A stretch of DNA of 36,185 bases from UTPRO1 sp031400185. Lineage in GTDB: Bacteria; Desulfobacterota; Binatia; UTPRO1. Made by a program: the position numbers and the translations under genes. The notes beneath the pieces are model-generated. The model did not search any database, had not been told where the DNA came from, and saw only the letters and a program-made list of their open reading frames with translations. Location: contig JANNPN010000202.1 of NCBI GenBank assembly GCA_031400185.1, positions 1-36,185 on the forward strand, given 5' to 3'. This document shows positions 7,044 through 15,042 of this stretch, piece by piece; position 1 is the stretch's first letter, and each line of letters begins with the position of its first letter.

Positions 7044-8210
7044 CTACCGCAACGGGCACGCCGTCGGCGCGTGCCCGACGTATGCCACGCAGCGGTTGCA
7101 GTGCGTGCAGAGCGAGCCGTCGAAGCTCCCTGCCTCGATGCGGCGGACGAGATCGGGCTGGCGGATCAACGCGCGGCCGACGGCGAGTAACTCGAAGCCC
7201 TCGGCGAGCGCCGCCTCCATCGTCGCTTGCTGGTTCACGCCGCCGAGCAGCATGAGCGGCATGCGGACGGTGGCGCGGAAGCGGCGGGCGAGGGGCATGA
7301 AGAAGGCTTCCTCGAATCGGTAGTCCTTCATGAGGAGCTTCGCGCCGAAGCGGAGGGCGAAGCGGCGGATGGGGTTCTTCTCGCGGCCGAAGAGCTCGAC
7401 GAGCGGCGAGTCGCCGCGCATCAGGAACATCGGCGTCTTGGTGGTGTGGCCGCCGGTCAGCTGCAGCGCATCGAGCGCGCCGTCGGCTTCGAGCAGCCGC
7501 GCGACCGCGAGGCCGTCGTCCACGCTGAGGCCGGTCGCGAATCCGTCCTCCATGTTGAGCTTGGCCCAGACGGCGACGTCGGGGCCGACGGCGGTGCGGA
7601 CGGCCCGCACGACGCGGCGCGGGTAACGCGCCCGGTTCTCGAGGCTCCCGCCGTACGCGTCGCACCGCCGGTTGTTGTACGGACAGAGGAACTGGCTCAG
7701 CAGGTACCCGTGCCCGACGTGCACCTCGAGCGCGTCGAAGCCGGCGTCGACCGCGAGCCGGGCCGCGTTCGTGAAGTCCCGCTCGACGCGATCGAGGTCC
7801 GCCTCGGTCATCGCGCGGGCGAAGCGCTGCGCGTGCACGCTGAAGGTCCCCGACGGTCCGAGGGGACGCGTCCCGGTCGCCTTCGGGTCGGCGAACCAGC
7901 CGGCGTGGCCGATCTGGATCGCCGCCTTCGCGCCCTCGGCGTGCATCGCGTCGGCGAAGCGGCGGAGGCCCGGCACCGCCTCGGGCCGCATCACGATCTG
8001 ATCCTTGAACGTGCGCCCGTCGGCCGCGACCGAGCAGTACGCGAGGGTCGTCATCGCGACGCCACCCGCCGCCATCTCGCGATGCCAGTCGATCAGCGCG
8101 TCGGTCACGAGCCCGGCCTTGGCGCGGGTCTCGTACGTGGCGCATTTGACGATGCGGTTCCGGAGCGTCAGCGGGCCGAGACGCGTCGGGGTGAGGATCG
8201 GGCTCGGCAT
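7044..8210 (-). CDS. NADH:flavin oxidoreductase / Old Yellow Enzyme family protein
   Basis: 388 aa from the ATG at 8210; a TTG at 8222 is an in-frame alternative and neither start has a clear ribosome site. The protein is an FMN-binding TIM barrel of the OYE/2,4-dienoyl-CoA reductase type: N-terminal LTPTRLGPLTLRNRIVKCAT, IQIGHAGW, the active-site HVGHGYLLSQFLCP followed by NNRRCDAYGGSLENRARY, and the phosphate-binding LLGGVNQ / AVGRALIRQPDLV. After the barrel, the iron-sulfur loop C-x2-C-x2-C-x10-C (CTHCNRCV...TACP) is present, as in dienoyl-CoA reductase. The protein then stops, so the FAD and NAD(P)H domains of that family are absent. It would need an external electron donor. The substrate is unknown; an enoate or enone is likely. 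Confidence 0.9.
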   Translation of the reverse strand: MPSPILTPTRLGPLTLRNRIVKCATYETRAKAGLVTDALIDWHREMAAGGVAMTTLAYCSVAADGRTFKDQIVMRPEAVPGLRRFADAMHAEGAKAAIQIGHAGWFADPKATGTRPLGPSGTFSVHAQRFARAMTEADLDRVERDFTNAARLAVDAGFDALEVHVGHGYLLSQFLCPYNNRRCDAYGGSLENRARYPRRVVRAVRTAVGPDVAVWAKLNMEDGFATGLSVDDGLAVARLLEADGALDALQLTGGHTTKTPMFLMRGDSPLVELFGREKNPIRRFALRFGAKLLMKDYRFEEAFFMPLARRFRATVRMPLMLLGGVNQQATMEAALAEGFELLAVGRALIRQPDLVRRIEAGSFDGSLCTHCNRCVAYVGHAPTACPLR

Positions 8211-8232
8211 CTGCGCGGACAAGACAGGAGCC

Positions 8233-8244
8233 CGAAACGTTTCG
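8233..8244. promoter_or_regulatory. 12-bp perfect palindrome upstream of the oxidoreductase gene
   Basis: CGAAACGTTTCG is a perfect dyad whose near end is 23 bases upstream of the oxidoreductase start codon at 8210. The position and symmetry fit an operator for a dimeric repressor (for example TetR- or MarR-like), but no regulator gene is adjacent, so this is a suggestion only. Confidence 0.35.
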
Positions 8245-8259
8245 CAAGAGGTCGGCGCG

Positions 8260-8295
8260 CCGCGGGCGAGGACGCGTTCACGTTCTCGCCCGCGG
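8260..8295 (-). terminator. GC-rich hairpin after the 930-aa Cys-rich protein gene
   Basis: The arms CCGCGGGCGAG (8260-8270) and CTCGCCCGCGG (8285-8295) are perfectly complementary over 11 bases with a 14-base loop. The hairpin lies 27 bases downstream of the stop codon at 8322 in the minus direction. No T-tract follows, so it may stop transcription only weakly or act to protect the mRNA 3' end. Confidence 0.5.
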
Positions 8296-8321
8296 ATCGT
8301 GCCTCCCCGAAACGGTCGCCG

Positions 8322-11114
8322 CTAGAATCCCACCTCGACGCTGGTGACCGGCTGCGTGATCGCCCCCGGACCCGGGAGACCGACGGCAGTGTTCACGATC
8401 GCCGAGCTCGTGGCCCCCATGCAGAACGTCGCGACCGTCGTCCTGCTCGGCGCCCCCGGGGTGCCGTTCCGTGTGGTCACGCCGTTCACGAAGCATTGCC
8501 GCGGCGGGAAGTCGCACGTCTCGCCGACTTGGCACGACGGACATGCCGGTGGCGCGCAATCACCGGCGACGGCACAGGCTCGATACGTCGTGAGCGAGCA
8601 TCGCGCCGTGACCGGCCCGGTGGTGCATGCGCCTTCCTGCGTCGAGTCGGTGTCGCCCGAGTTCTCGCGACAATCGCCGGGGTGGCAGAAGCCGTTCGGA
8701 GGATCGCACTCGCTGTCGTTGAGGCAGGGTTGCGCGTCGAGCAGGCCGCCGACGCAGGCCGCGTCGCAGGCGTTCGGCCGTTGAGGCACACCACCGACCC
8801 CCGGGCAGAAGCATTGCTCGTTGCACGTACCGCCGGCGCAGTCGGCGGCGATCGTGCAGGGTCGGCCGTCGTTCACGCCGCCGACGCATGCTTTGCCGGC
8901 GAATCCCGGATCGGTGCAGTCGACGTTCGAGGTCAGCGAGGTCGCCCCGGTCGTCGCGGGATTGAAGAGCACGTCGAGCTGCCCGATGCTCGCGCCAGCG
9001 GGATGCGGGCAATCGATGCTGGGATTGCCGAAGAGCGTGGTAGGGCCGCCGAACGGCGGGTTCGCACGACACGGTTGATCGACGTTCGGGCCGAAGCTGC
9101 ACACGGAGTCGAGGACGCAGACGTTCGGCGGCGACGGGCAGTCGGCGTCCGTCGTACAACGGTTCCGCGCGCCCGGTCCGGCTACCCCCGCGGTGCCGGC
9201 GCAGAAGCCGCCGCACACGGGGCAGGGTTGGCTCGGGTCGGAGGCGAGGTGGGTGGTCCACCGCTGCCGCTGGCGCACGGCGCTCGCCCCGGTCGCGAGA
9301 TCGAGGGTGCCGACGACGTCCTCCGCGAAGGTATTCGCGATGCAGAGCGCGATGGGCCCGTCCGCGAGCGGCATCGGTGGGCCGTGGGGGACGATGACGC
9401 AATGATCGCCGGGGGCCGTGCAGTCGAGATCGGTCGTGCACGCCTGCTGGAGGTCGATGTTGCAATGCGGACCGGTCGCACCGCCGCGCGTCTTCCGGCA
9501 CACGCCCTGTCCGACGCATCCGGCGTCGTTGGTGCACTGCGAATGAGGCGGCAGGCTGCAGCTCGGCCCCACGAGGCAGACGGTGTCGGGGCCGCCGGGC
9601 CCGTCGCAATCCCAGAGATCGGTCACGTAGCCGCCGCCCTCGACGGTGCCCCCGTCGTGGCCGTTCCCCGTCCACCCCGCGTCGAGGTCGGAGGCGGCAT
9701 GCTCGATGACGCGGAGTCGCTGATGGCTCGCGTCCTGGCAGAGGCAGGCGAACAATCCCGTCGGGGCGCCGCAGCTCCCCGGGCATGCCGCGTCGTCCGT
9801 GCCGTCGCATTCCTCGGCGAGCTGGTCGACGACGTCGTTGCCGCACGACGGCGATGCCGGGGCCGGCGTCGCGTACTCGTAGTCGATGAGATCGGCGGGG
9901 GCATCGGGGTCGGGGTTGTCGGTGGCGTCGGTGTGCGTAGCGACGATGCAGGCGGCCGCGCCGGCCGGCGTCGTTTGATCCGGCGTGCACGCCTTCAGCG
10001 CAACGACGTCAAAAGCGGTGCACGTAGATTCGATCGTGCTGATGGCCTTGCCGCGGATTTTGCCGATCGCCGCCGTCGTCTTCGGATCGAAGGTGGCGCA
10101 GTCGGCGGGCGGTCCGACGAGCTTGCCCTTCAAGATGGCGTTGCGGCACTTCTGGATGCTCTTCATCGTGCCGAGGACGACGAGCGCGCCGCCCTTGCCG
10201 AGCGCGCTCTGACACGGTCCGGACGACGGCGGGAGCGGACCGGCGACGGTCGGGTCGTACTCGACGTCGAGCAGGGCGTCGACGATGGCGGTGTGCGACG
10301 AGAGCATGCACGCGGTGAGATCGGCGGTCGTGAAGCCGTCGCCCGGATTTCCGTCCGCGCAGCGGCCCGGGAAGCCCATGTTGGCGAAGACCGGCGCGCC
10401 GAGGTCGCACTGCTTGGCGATCGCGTCGATGAGCTGCTGCTGGAGCTTCGTCACCACGGCGAGCTCGGGCGTCGGACAGCTCCCGGGGACCCTGAGCTCG
10501 CGCTCTTTGCACGACTGGAGGAGCTTGAGCTTGCCCTTCACGAACTTCCCGCCCGCTTTGCCGAGCGCGCCGAAGCAGCCGATCTCGGGCGGCGTCGGCG
10601 GTACGGAGGTGCAGGTGCAGTCCGGCTGACAGCCGGCCAAGCACGCGGCGTCGTCGATGCCGTCGCATGCCTCGCCGGTGGTCGCGATGCCGTTGCCGCA
10701 CGCGGTCGGCGTGCAGTTGGAGTCGCAGCCGTCGCCGTCGACCGTGTTGCCGTCCTCGCACGGCTCGCCGGGATCGGGCGTGCCGTTGCCGCAGAGGAGC
10801 GGGCCTTGCACGCACATGCAGCCGCCCGCGAACGTCTGGCACACCTGCGTCGCCGACGGACACGCGCCCCAGCAGACCGGCGGACCGTTCGGGTTGGAGG
10901 GATTGGCGCAGCCGGCAAGCGCCGGCACGCACTGACACGTGCCGATCGACTCGGCGCACATCTGGCCGGCCGGACATTGCCCGTCGCATTGCGGCGCCGT
11001 CACACCGGGCGCGCCGCAATACTGCGCCGCCGCGACCGGCACGAAGACGACGAGGGCGACTCCGACGACGACGGCCGCTGCCGCCGCTCCGCGTACGAAA
11101 GTTCGCATGCTCAT
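8322..11114 (-). CDS. Secreted Cys-rich protein with DUF4215 repeats and two four-Cys helical modules
   Basis: 930 aa. GAGGAGG about five bases before the ATG at 11114 supports this start. A signal peptide ends near residue 30 (VAAAQYC). Residues ~33-105 are Cys-rich knots. Residues ~108-168 are two DUF4215 repeats (CGNGTPDPGEPCEDGN..GDGCDSNC). Residues 180-236 and 301-365 are two copies of a helical module C-x21-C-x10/15-C-x22/25-C, each followed by a 'C-x4-H...D...EY' segment. The C-terminal half has many 'CxxDxDC' loops (CTTDADCPSPPNVC, CNDSECDPPNGFC). The end (CFVNG ... VATFCMGATSSAIVNTAVGLPGPG) is a tail also found in the remnant at 28745. No sortase, MYXO-CTERM or membrane anchor is visible. 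It lies ten bases downstream of the 1189-aa gene, with its ribosome site overlapping that gene's stop. Probably an exported surface or matrix protein; function unknown. Confidence 0.9.
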   Translation of the reverse strand: MSMRTFVRGAAAAAVVVGVALVVFVPVAAAQYCGAPGVTAPQCDGQCPAGQMCAESIGTCQCVPALAGCANPSNPNGPPVCWGACPSATQVCQTFAGGCMCVQGPLLCGNGTPDPGEPCEDGNTVDGDGCDSNCTPTACGNGIATTGEACDGIDDAACLAGCQPDCTCTSVPPTPPEIGCFGALGKAGGKFVKGKLKLLQSCKERELRVPGSCPTPELAVVTKLQQQLIDAIAKQCDLGAPVFANMGFPGRCADGNPGDGFTTADLTACMLSSHTAIVDALLDVEYDPTVAGPLPPSSGPCQSALGKGGALVVLGTMKSIQKCRNAILKGKLVGPPADCATFDPKTTAAIGKIRGKAISTIESTCTAFDVVALKACTPDQTTPAGAAACIVATHTDATDNPDPDAPADLIDYEYATPAPASPSCGNDVVDQLAEECDGTDDAACPGSCGAPTGLFACLCQDASHQRLRVIEHAASDLDAGWTGNGHDGGTVEGGGYVTDLWDCDGPGGPDTVCLVGPSCSLPPHSQCTNDAGCVGQGVCRKTRGGATGPHCNIDLQQACTTDLDCTAPGDHCVIVPHGPPMPLADGPIALCIANTFAEDVVGTLDLATGASAVRQRQRWTTHLASDPSQPCPVCGGFCAGTAGVAGPGARNRCTTDADCPSPPNVCVLDSVCSFGPNVDQPCRANPPFGGPTTLFGNPSIDCPHPAGASIGQLDVLFNPATTGATSLTSNVDCTDPGFAGKACVGGVNDGRPCTIAADCAGGTCNEQCFCPGVGGVPQRPNACDAACVGGLLDAQPCLNDSECDPPNGFCHPGDCRENSGDTDSTQEGACTTGPVTARCSLTTYRACAVAGDCAPPACPSCQVGETCDFPPRQCFVNGVTTRNGTPGAPSRTTVATFCMGATSSAIVNTAVGLPGPGAITQPVTSVEVGF

Positions 11115-11124
11115 GACGGCCTCC

Positions 11125-14100
11125 TCACGGCTCGCAGACCAGCAAGAGACGATCGCGGTCGGCGCGGCCGGATTCGCGCCGGACGAAGGACTTGAGCGTC
11201 AGCTTGGTGCCGGCGTCGACGACGATGTCCTGACCCGGCGTGCACGTCCCGAGCTGATCCTCGAGATCGAGCGGCGGTGAGAACTCGACGCCGGTGCCGA
11301 TGTCGCAGCGGCCGTCGCCGAGCCCGAACGCGCGATCGCATTCGTTGTTGACGGAGCACACCTTGCCCTTGAGTCCGGCGCGACAGCGCCCGGGAACGGT
11401 GCCCGTGCCGGGCGCGAGCAGCGACACGGCGTCGGTGATGGTGGTCGTCGCGACGACGGCCCGCGAGCGGAGGCAGTCGCCGTCGCCCATGCCCGGCGAG
11501 CTGTCGCAGTCCTCGCCGACGACGCAGCGCGCGCCCGTGCGGCCCGCCGTGCAGGTGCCGCGGATCTTCACGCCGAGGAGGTCGAAGGTGCGGAGCCCAC
11601 CGGGCGTGCAGCCGGGCTGGGTCAGGTTCAGGCAGACGCCGATCCGGAACGCACACTGTCCGTTCACCGACTGGTCGAAGTCGCAGGCGGCGCCGTCCGT
11701 GCAGGTTTCCTTCAGCGACGGGAGCGGCTGCGGCGGGAGGTCGACCGTGAACGCGGCCGGACACTCCTTGGTGCCGGGCTTCTCGGCGAGGTTGCGGGTG
11801 CAGCTCGTGGTGCAGCCGCTCCCGGGGACGCTGTTCTGGGCGCCGAGGTCGCACTCCTCGTCGCACTCCACGAGGTCGTTGCCGCACGTCTTCACCACGC
11901 AGAAGTCCGAGCAGACGGGATTGATCGTGTCGTCGACGCAGAGCCCGGCGCTTCCCGGATCGCACACTTCCCCGGTGATGCAGCTGCCGTCGCCGGCGCC
12001 GAGCGACGAGTCGCAGTCGGCGGCGAGCGTGCACGGCTGGCCGGCGCTCGTCTCGGGCTCGGCGCAGTAGAAGTCGAAGACGGCGTTCCCGCACTCGCTG
12101 GTGCACACGACGCTGCAGCCGTCGCCGGCCGCGGCGTTCCCGTCGTCGCAATCCTCGCTGCCGCTCTGCCGATCGTGCACGATGCCGTCGCCGCAGACGG
12201 CGGTCTCGCAGCTGTTGGTGCAGTCGTCCGCGTCGGAGTTGTTGCCGTCGTCGCACGTCTCGGGTGCCTCGACGTCCCCGTTCCCGCAGCGCGCCGGGCG
12301 CGTGCGCGTGCAGGTGCGGCTGCAGCCGTTGTCGTCGTCGTCGACCACCTCGCAGACGTTCGGGACGCCGGCGAGGCAGCCGTCGTCGCACTCCTCGACG
12401 GTGCGTTGCTTGAAGCTGTCGCCGCAGCGCGCGTCGAGACATCCGACGACGCAGGCGTCGTCGTTCCGGCTGTTGCCGTCGTCGCACTCCTCGCCGAGGG
12501 TCGCGATCCCGTTGCCGCAGCCGGTCGTCGTGCAGTTCGAGTCGCAGCCGTCGCCGTCGATCAGGTTCCCGTCCTCGCAGTCCTCGTCGGGGCTGACGAC
12601 GCCGTTGTTGCAGCCGGTCGGCGTGCAGTTGACGTCGCAGCCGTCGCCGCTCGTCGGGTTGCCGTCGTCGCAGGTCTCGCCGGACGTGACGACTCCGTTG
12701 GGGCAACCGGTCGGCGTGCAGTTGGCGTCGCAGCCGTCGCCGCTCGTCGTGTTGGAGTCGTCGCAGACCTCGTTCGGACCGGCGCCGCTCGTTTTGATGA
12801 AGCCGTCGCCGCAGGCCGCGTTGGCGCACGCGTTCGTGCAGGCGTCCGTGCTCGACGCGTTCCCGTCGTCGCAGGTCTCGCCGCTCGTCTTGATGCCGTT
12901 GCCGCAGGCGGTGGCCGTGCAGTTGTTGTCGCAGCCGTCGCCGTTCACCGAGTTCGAGTCGTCGCACGTCTCGGGCGCGCCGACGACGCCGTTGCCGCAC
13001 CGGCTGTTGGTGCAGTTGGTGTCGCAGCCGTCGCCGTTGGTCGGGTTACCGTCGTCGCACTGCTCGTTCGGCCCGCCGCCGCTCGTCTTGCGGAAGCCGT
13101 CGCCGCAGGCCGCCACCATGCACGTCGCGATGCAGCCGTCGCCGTTGTTGGCGTTGCCGTCGTCGCACGCCTCGCCCCCGGTGACGATGCCGTTGCCGCA
13201 CCCGGTCGTCGTGCAGTTGGCGTCGCAGCCGTCGCCGTTGGTCGGGTTGCCGTCGTCGCACTGCTCGGTGCCCGTCAACGTGAACCCGTCGCCGCAGACG
13301 TTCGCGGCGCAGGTGTTGAGGCACGCGTCGAGGTTGCTGCCGTTCCCGTCGTCGCAGGTCTCGCCGGCGGTGGTGACGCCGTTGCCGCACCCGGTCGGCG
13401 TGCAGTTGGCGTCGCAGCCGTCGCCGTTGTTCGTGTTGTTGTCGTCGCAGGTCTCGGGGGGAGTGACGACGCCGTCGCCGCAGCCGCTCACCGTGCAGTC
13501 GTTGTTGCACCCGTCGCCGTTCACCATGTTGCCGTCGTCGCAGAGCTCGTTCGGGCCGGGCCCCCCCGTCTTGCGGAACCCGTCGCCGCAAGTCGCAGCA
13601 GTGCAGATGCCGCTCAGGTTCAAGCAGGCGTCGTTGTTCGATCCGTTGTCGTCGTCGCAGGGCTCACCGTCGACGGTCAGACCGTCGCCGCAGATGGGGG
13701 TGCACACCGACGGTGTGCCGGTGCACGACCAACCGGTCTCGACCTGGCAAGTGGCGCCGCAGCCGTCGCCGCCGACGGTATTCGTGTCGTCGCACTCGGT
13801 CTCGCTCGTCGTCAGCGGGTTCTCGACGTCGTCGTGGACGCCGTTGCCGCAGATGGTCGTGTTCACGACGCCGTCGGGCCCGCTGTCGATGCAGATCTCA
13901 CCCCTCAGCGGACCGGTCGGATCGAGGACGAAGCCGTTGCCGGCGGCCGTCGTCTGGATGTCGTCGGAGCCGACCAGCTTGGTGCTCTGTGAAATGCCGT
14001 CGACGCCGGTCGATATGAAGGGCACACGCACGTCGGTCACCGCGTTGGTGCTCTGCAGGATGCCGTCGGTCCCCGGCACGATGCAGAACGTGGCGCAGAG

Positions 14101-14694
14101 GCTCCGGCAAATGTCGCCGTAGATCGGATCCGTGAGGCCGATGTTTTGGTCGGCGGGGTCCGTGCTGCTCTCGAGCGAGCTGTCGAGACCTGGGCAGATT
14201 ACAGCGGTCGAGATGTCGTCCGGCGTCGCGGCCGATTGGAGGATGTTGTCGAGGCCGGGCCGGATGGCCACCATCAACGCGCGCCCGCGACCCTGCGGGA
14301 TCACGAGGCCATCGTCGCCGCCGGGTACGATGGCGTCGTCGCAGATGCCGTCCACTCCGGTGCGAACGACGCCCTGGAATGGTTGCCCTTGGCCGACCGG
14401 AATGTTCTGGGAATCCGTCAGAACCGCTGCGCTCTGGCAGATGCCGTCGTCGCCGGCGATGATGGTGCTGCTGCCCCTCACATCGTCGCCTGCCGCGGTG
14501 GTCTCGATCCCTCCGTCGCCACCGGTCAAGACGCAGAGCGCGCCGCCGATGACGCCGCGGCCGACCAGCGCCTTCTGGACGTCTCCCGCGTGGGCGTGTG
14601 CGCCAAAGAGGATCGTCGCGGAGAGAGCGCCGAGCGCGAGCAGCGAACGACGCTGCTGCGCGGCCAACGGCGCATTTCGGGTTCGCGGGCTCAT
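11125..14694 (-). CDS. Large secreted protein: GxDGIxQS repeats followed by ~17 DUF4215 Cys-rich repeats
   Basis: 1189 aa. AAAGGGAGG six bases before the ATG at 14694 fixes the start. A signal peptide ends near residue 36 (GAHAHAGD). Residues ~57-281 hold about eight Asp/Gly-rich units of the form [IV]xxGxDGIxQSxxxxxD. Residues 282-~866 hold about 17 repeats CGxGxxxxxExCDDGNxxxGDGCDxNCTxTG, alternating shorter (~31 aa) and longer (~36 aa) forms. The remaining ~320 residues are irregular Cys-rich loops (CTLAADCDSSLGAGDGSC) ending in a beta-rich, cysteine-poor tail. DUF4215 repeats are typical of myxobacterial and related surface proteins and are thought to be rigid disulfide-linked stalks. No C-terminal anchor is seen. 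It forms an operon with the 930-aa gene and is divergent from the 726-aa gene at 15043. A role as stalk or adhesin is inference. Confidence 0.92.
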   Translation of the reverse strand: MSPRTRNAPLAAQQRRSLLALGALSATILFGAHAHAGDVQKALVGRGVIGGALCVLTGGDGGIETTAAGDDVRGSSTIIAGDDGICQSAAVLTDSQNIPVGQGQPFQGVVRTGVDGICDDAIVPGGDDGLVIPQGRGRALMVAIRPGLDNILQSAATPDDISTAVICPGLDSSLESSTDPADQNIGLTDPIYGDICRSLCATFCIVPGTDGILQSTNAVTDVRVPFISTGVDGISQSTKLVGSDDIQTTAAGNGFVLDPTGPLRGEICIDSGPDGVVNTTICGNGVHDDVENPLTTSETECDDTNTVGGDGCGATCQVETGWSCTGTPSVCTPICGDGLTVDGEPCDDDNGSNNDACLNLSGICTAATCGDGFRKTGGPGPNELCDDGNMVNGDGCNNDCTVSGCGDGVVTPPETCDDNNTNNGDGCDANCTPTGCGNGVTTAGETCDDGNGSNLDACLNTCAANVCGDGFTLTGTEQCDDGNPTNGDGCDANCTTTGCGNGIVTGGEACDDGNANNGDGCIATCMVAACGDGFRKTSGGGPNEQCDDGNPTNGDGCDTNCTNSRCGNGVVGAPETCDDSNSVNGDGCDNNCTATACGNGIKTSGETCDDGNASSTDACTNACANAACGDGFIKTSGAGPNEVCDDSNTTSGDGCDANCTPTGCPNGVVTSGETCDDGNPTSGDGCDVNCTPTGCNNGVVSPDEDCEDGNLIDGDGCDSNCTTTGCGNGIATLGEECDDGNSRNDDACVVGCLDARCGDSFKQRTVEECDDGCLAGVPNVCEVVDDDDNGCSRTCTRTRPARCGNGDVEAPETCDDGNNSDADDCTNSCETAVCGDGIVHDRQSGSEDCDDGNAAAGDGCSVVCTSECGNAVFDFYCAEPETSAGQPCTLAADCDSSLGAGDGSCITGEVCDPGSAGLCVDDTINPVCSDFCVVKTCGNDLVECDEECDLGAQNSVPGSGCTTSCTRNLAEKPGTKECPAAFTVDLPPQPLPSLKETCTDGAACDFDQSVNGQCAFRIGVCLNLTQPGCTPGGLRTFDLLGVKIRGTCTAGRTGARCVVGEDCDSSPGMGDGDCLRSRAVVATTTITDAVSLLAPGTGTVPGRCRAGLKGKVCSVNNECDRAFGLGDGRCDIGTGVEFSPPLDLEDQLGTCTPGQDIVVDAGTKLTLKSFVRRESGRADRDRLLLVCEP
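12094..13851 (-). repeat. Tandem DUF4215-coding repeats (~17 units, ~90-110 bp)
   Basis: Within the 1189-aa gene, the DNA repeats the pattern 'cgtcgtcgca...ctcg...ccgttgccgca...cagccgtcgccg' in the given strand, about every 93-108 bases. Units differ in many positions, so the array is old or under selection for protein rather than a recent slippage product. Conserved are the six cysteines and the DDGN and GDGCD turns, which probably bind calcium. Confidence 0.9.
13852..14526 (-). repeat. Degenerate GxDGIxQS protein repeats (~8 units)
   Basis: Units in the 1189-aa protein begin at about residues 57, 79, 111, 145, 168, 207, 229 and 271: TGGDGGIETT, AGDDGICQSA, TGVDGICDDA, PGLDNILQSA, PGLDSSLESS, PGTDGILQST, TGVDGISQST, SGPDGVVNTT. 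Each is followed by an Asp-containing loop and a hydrophobic strand. I do not recognise this as a named Pfam repeat. Confidence 0.75.
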
Positions 14695-15042
14695 GGACGA
14701 CCTCCCTTTCGACGCAGTGCAGTCGTTACGTGATCGGCGCGGTCGCGGACTATGAGCGCACCGTGCCAGGCTGCTTCGCTCGCGGTGACTCGCGCTGTCG
14801 CGGAATCTCAGAAGTGCAGCCGGTTCCCTAGCGCCGTCGGTTTCACTCGGTCAATAAAAAAATGGATACGCAGCAAAGTGACTCCGACGTCTATTTTACT
14901 GCTCCAGTTTGCATCACCCTTGTCGCATGGCGTGATGCAATTGCGGCTGACATGCCGCGCGGCTCCTTTTTCGTTGACACGAAAGCAACGCGCGTGGCAG
15001 CGACGACGTGGCGCTTGGTGTTTGCGACAAAGGAGGGCTGCC
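14695..15042. promoter_or_regulatory. Divergent control region between two Cys-rich protein operons, with 9-bp inverted repeat
   Basis: 348 bases with noticeably lower GC than the window (AATAAAAAAATGG near 14850). A perfect inverted repeat TTGCATCAC (14909-14917) / GTGATGCAA (14932-14940) with a 14-base spacer sits about midway between the starts at 14694 and 15043, in the right place for a shared operator. TTGACA at 14974-14979 is a good -35 for the rightward gene, but the bases 17 further on do not resemble a -10. AAAGGAGGG at 15029-15037 is the ribosome site of the 15043 gene. No gene or RNA was found here. Confidence 0.5.

Noticed and set aside
7227..11195. A 1322-codon plus-strand open frame across the oxidoreductase and Cys-rich genes
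   Set aside because: No recognisable motifs, spans two unrelated minus-strand genes and the hairpin between them; a composition artefact.
12094..13851. Regular repeats spaced ~90-110 bases, CRISPR-like at first sight
   Set aside because: The repeats lie inside one reading frame and encode DUF4215 units; there are no identical short repeats with unique spacers and no cas genes.
12175..13992. Val/Ala-rich 605-codon plus-strand frame opposite the DUF4215 repeats
   Set aside because: Its periodicity mirrors the Cys-rich repeats on the other strand; no start signal and no domain.
14974..15002. TTGACA as the -35 of a sigma-70 promoter, and TGGCGC...TTTGC as a sigma-54 site, before the 15043 gene
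   Set aside because: No -10-like sequence at the right distance from TTGACA, and the GG to GC spacing is two bases too long for sigma-54.
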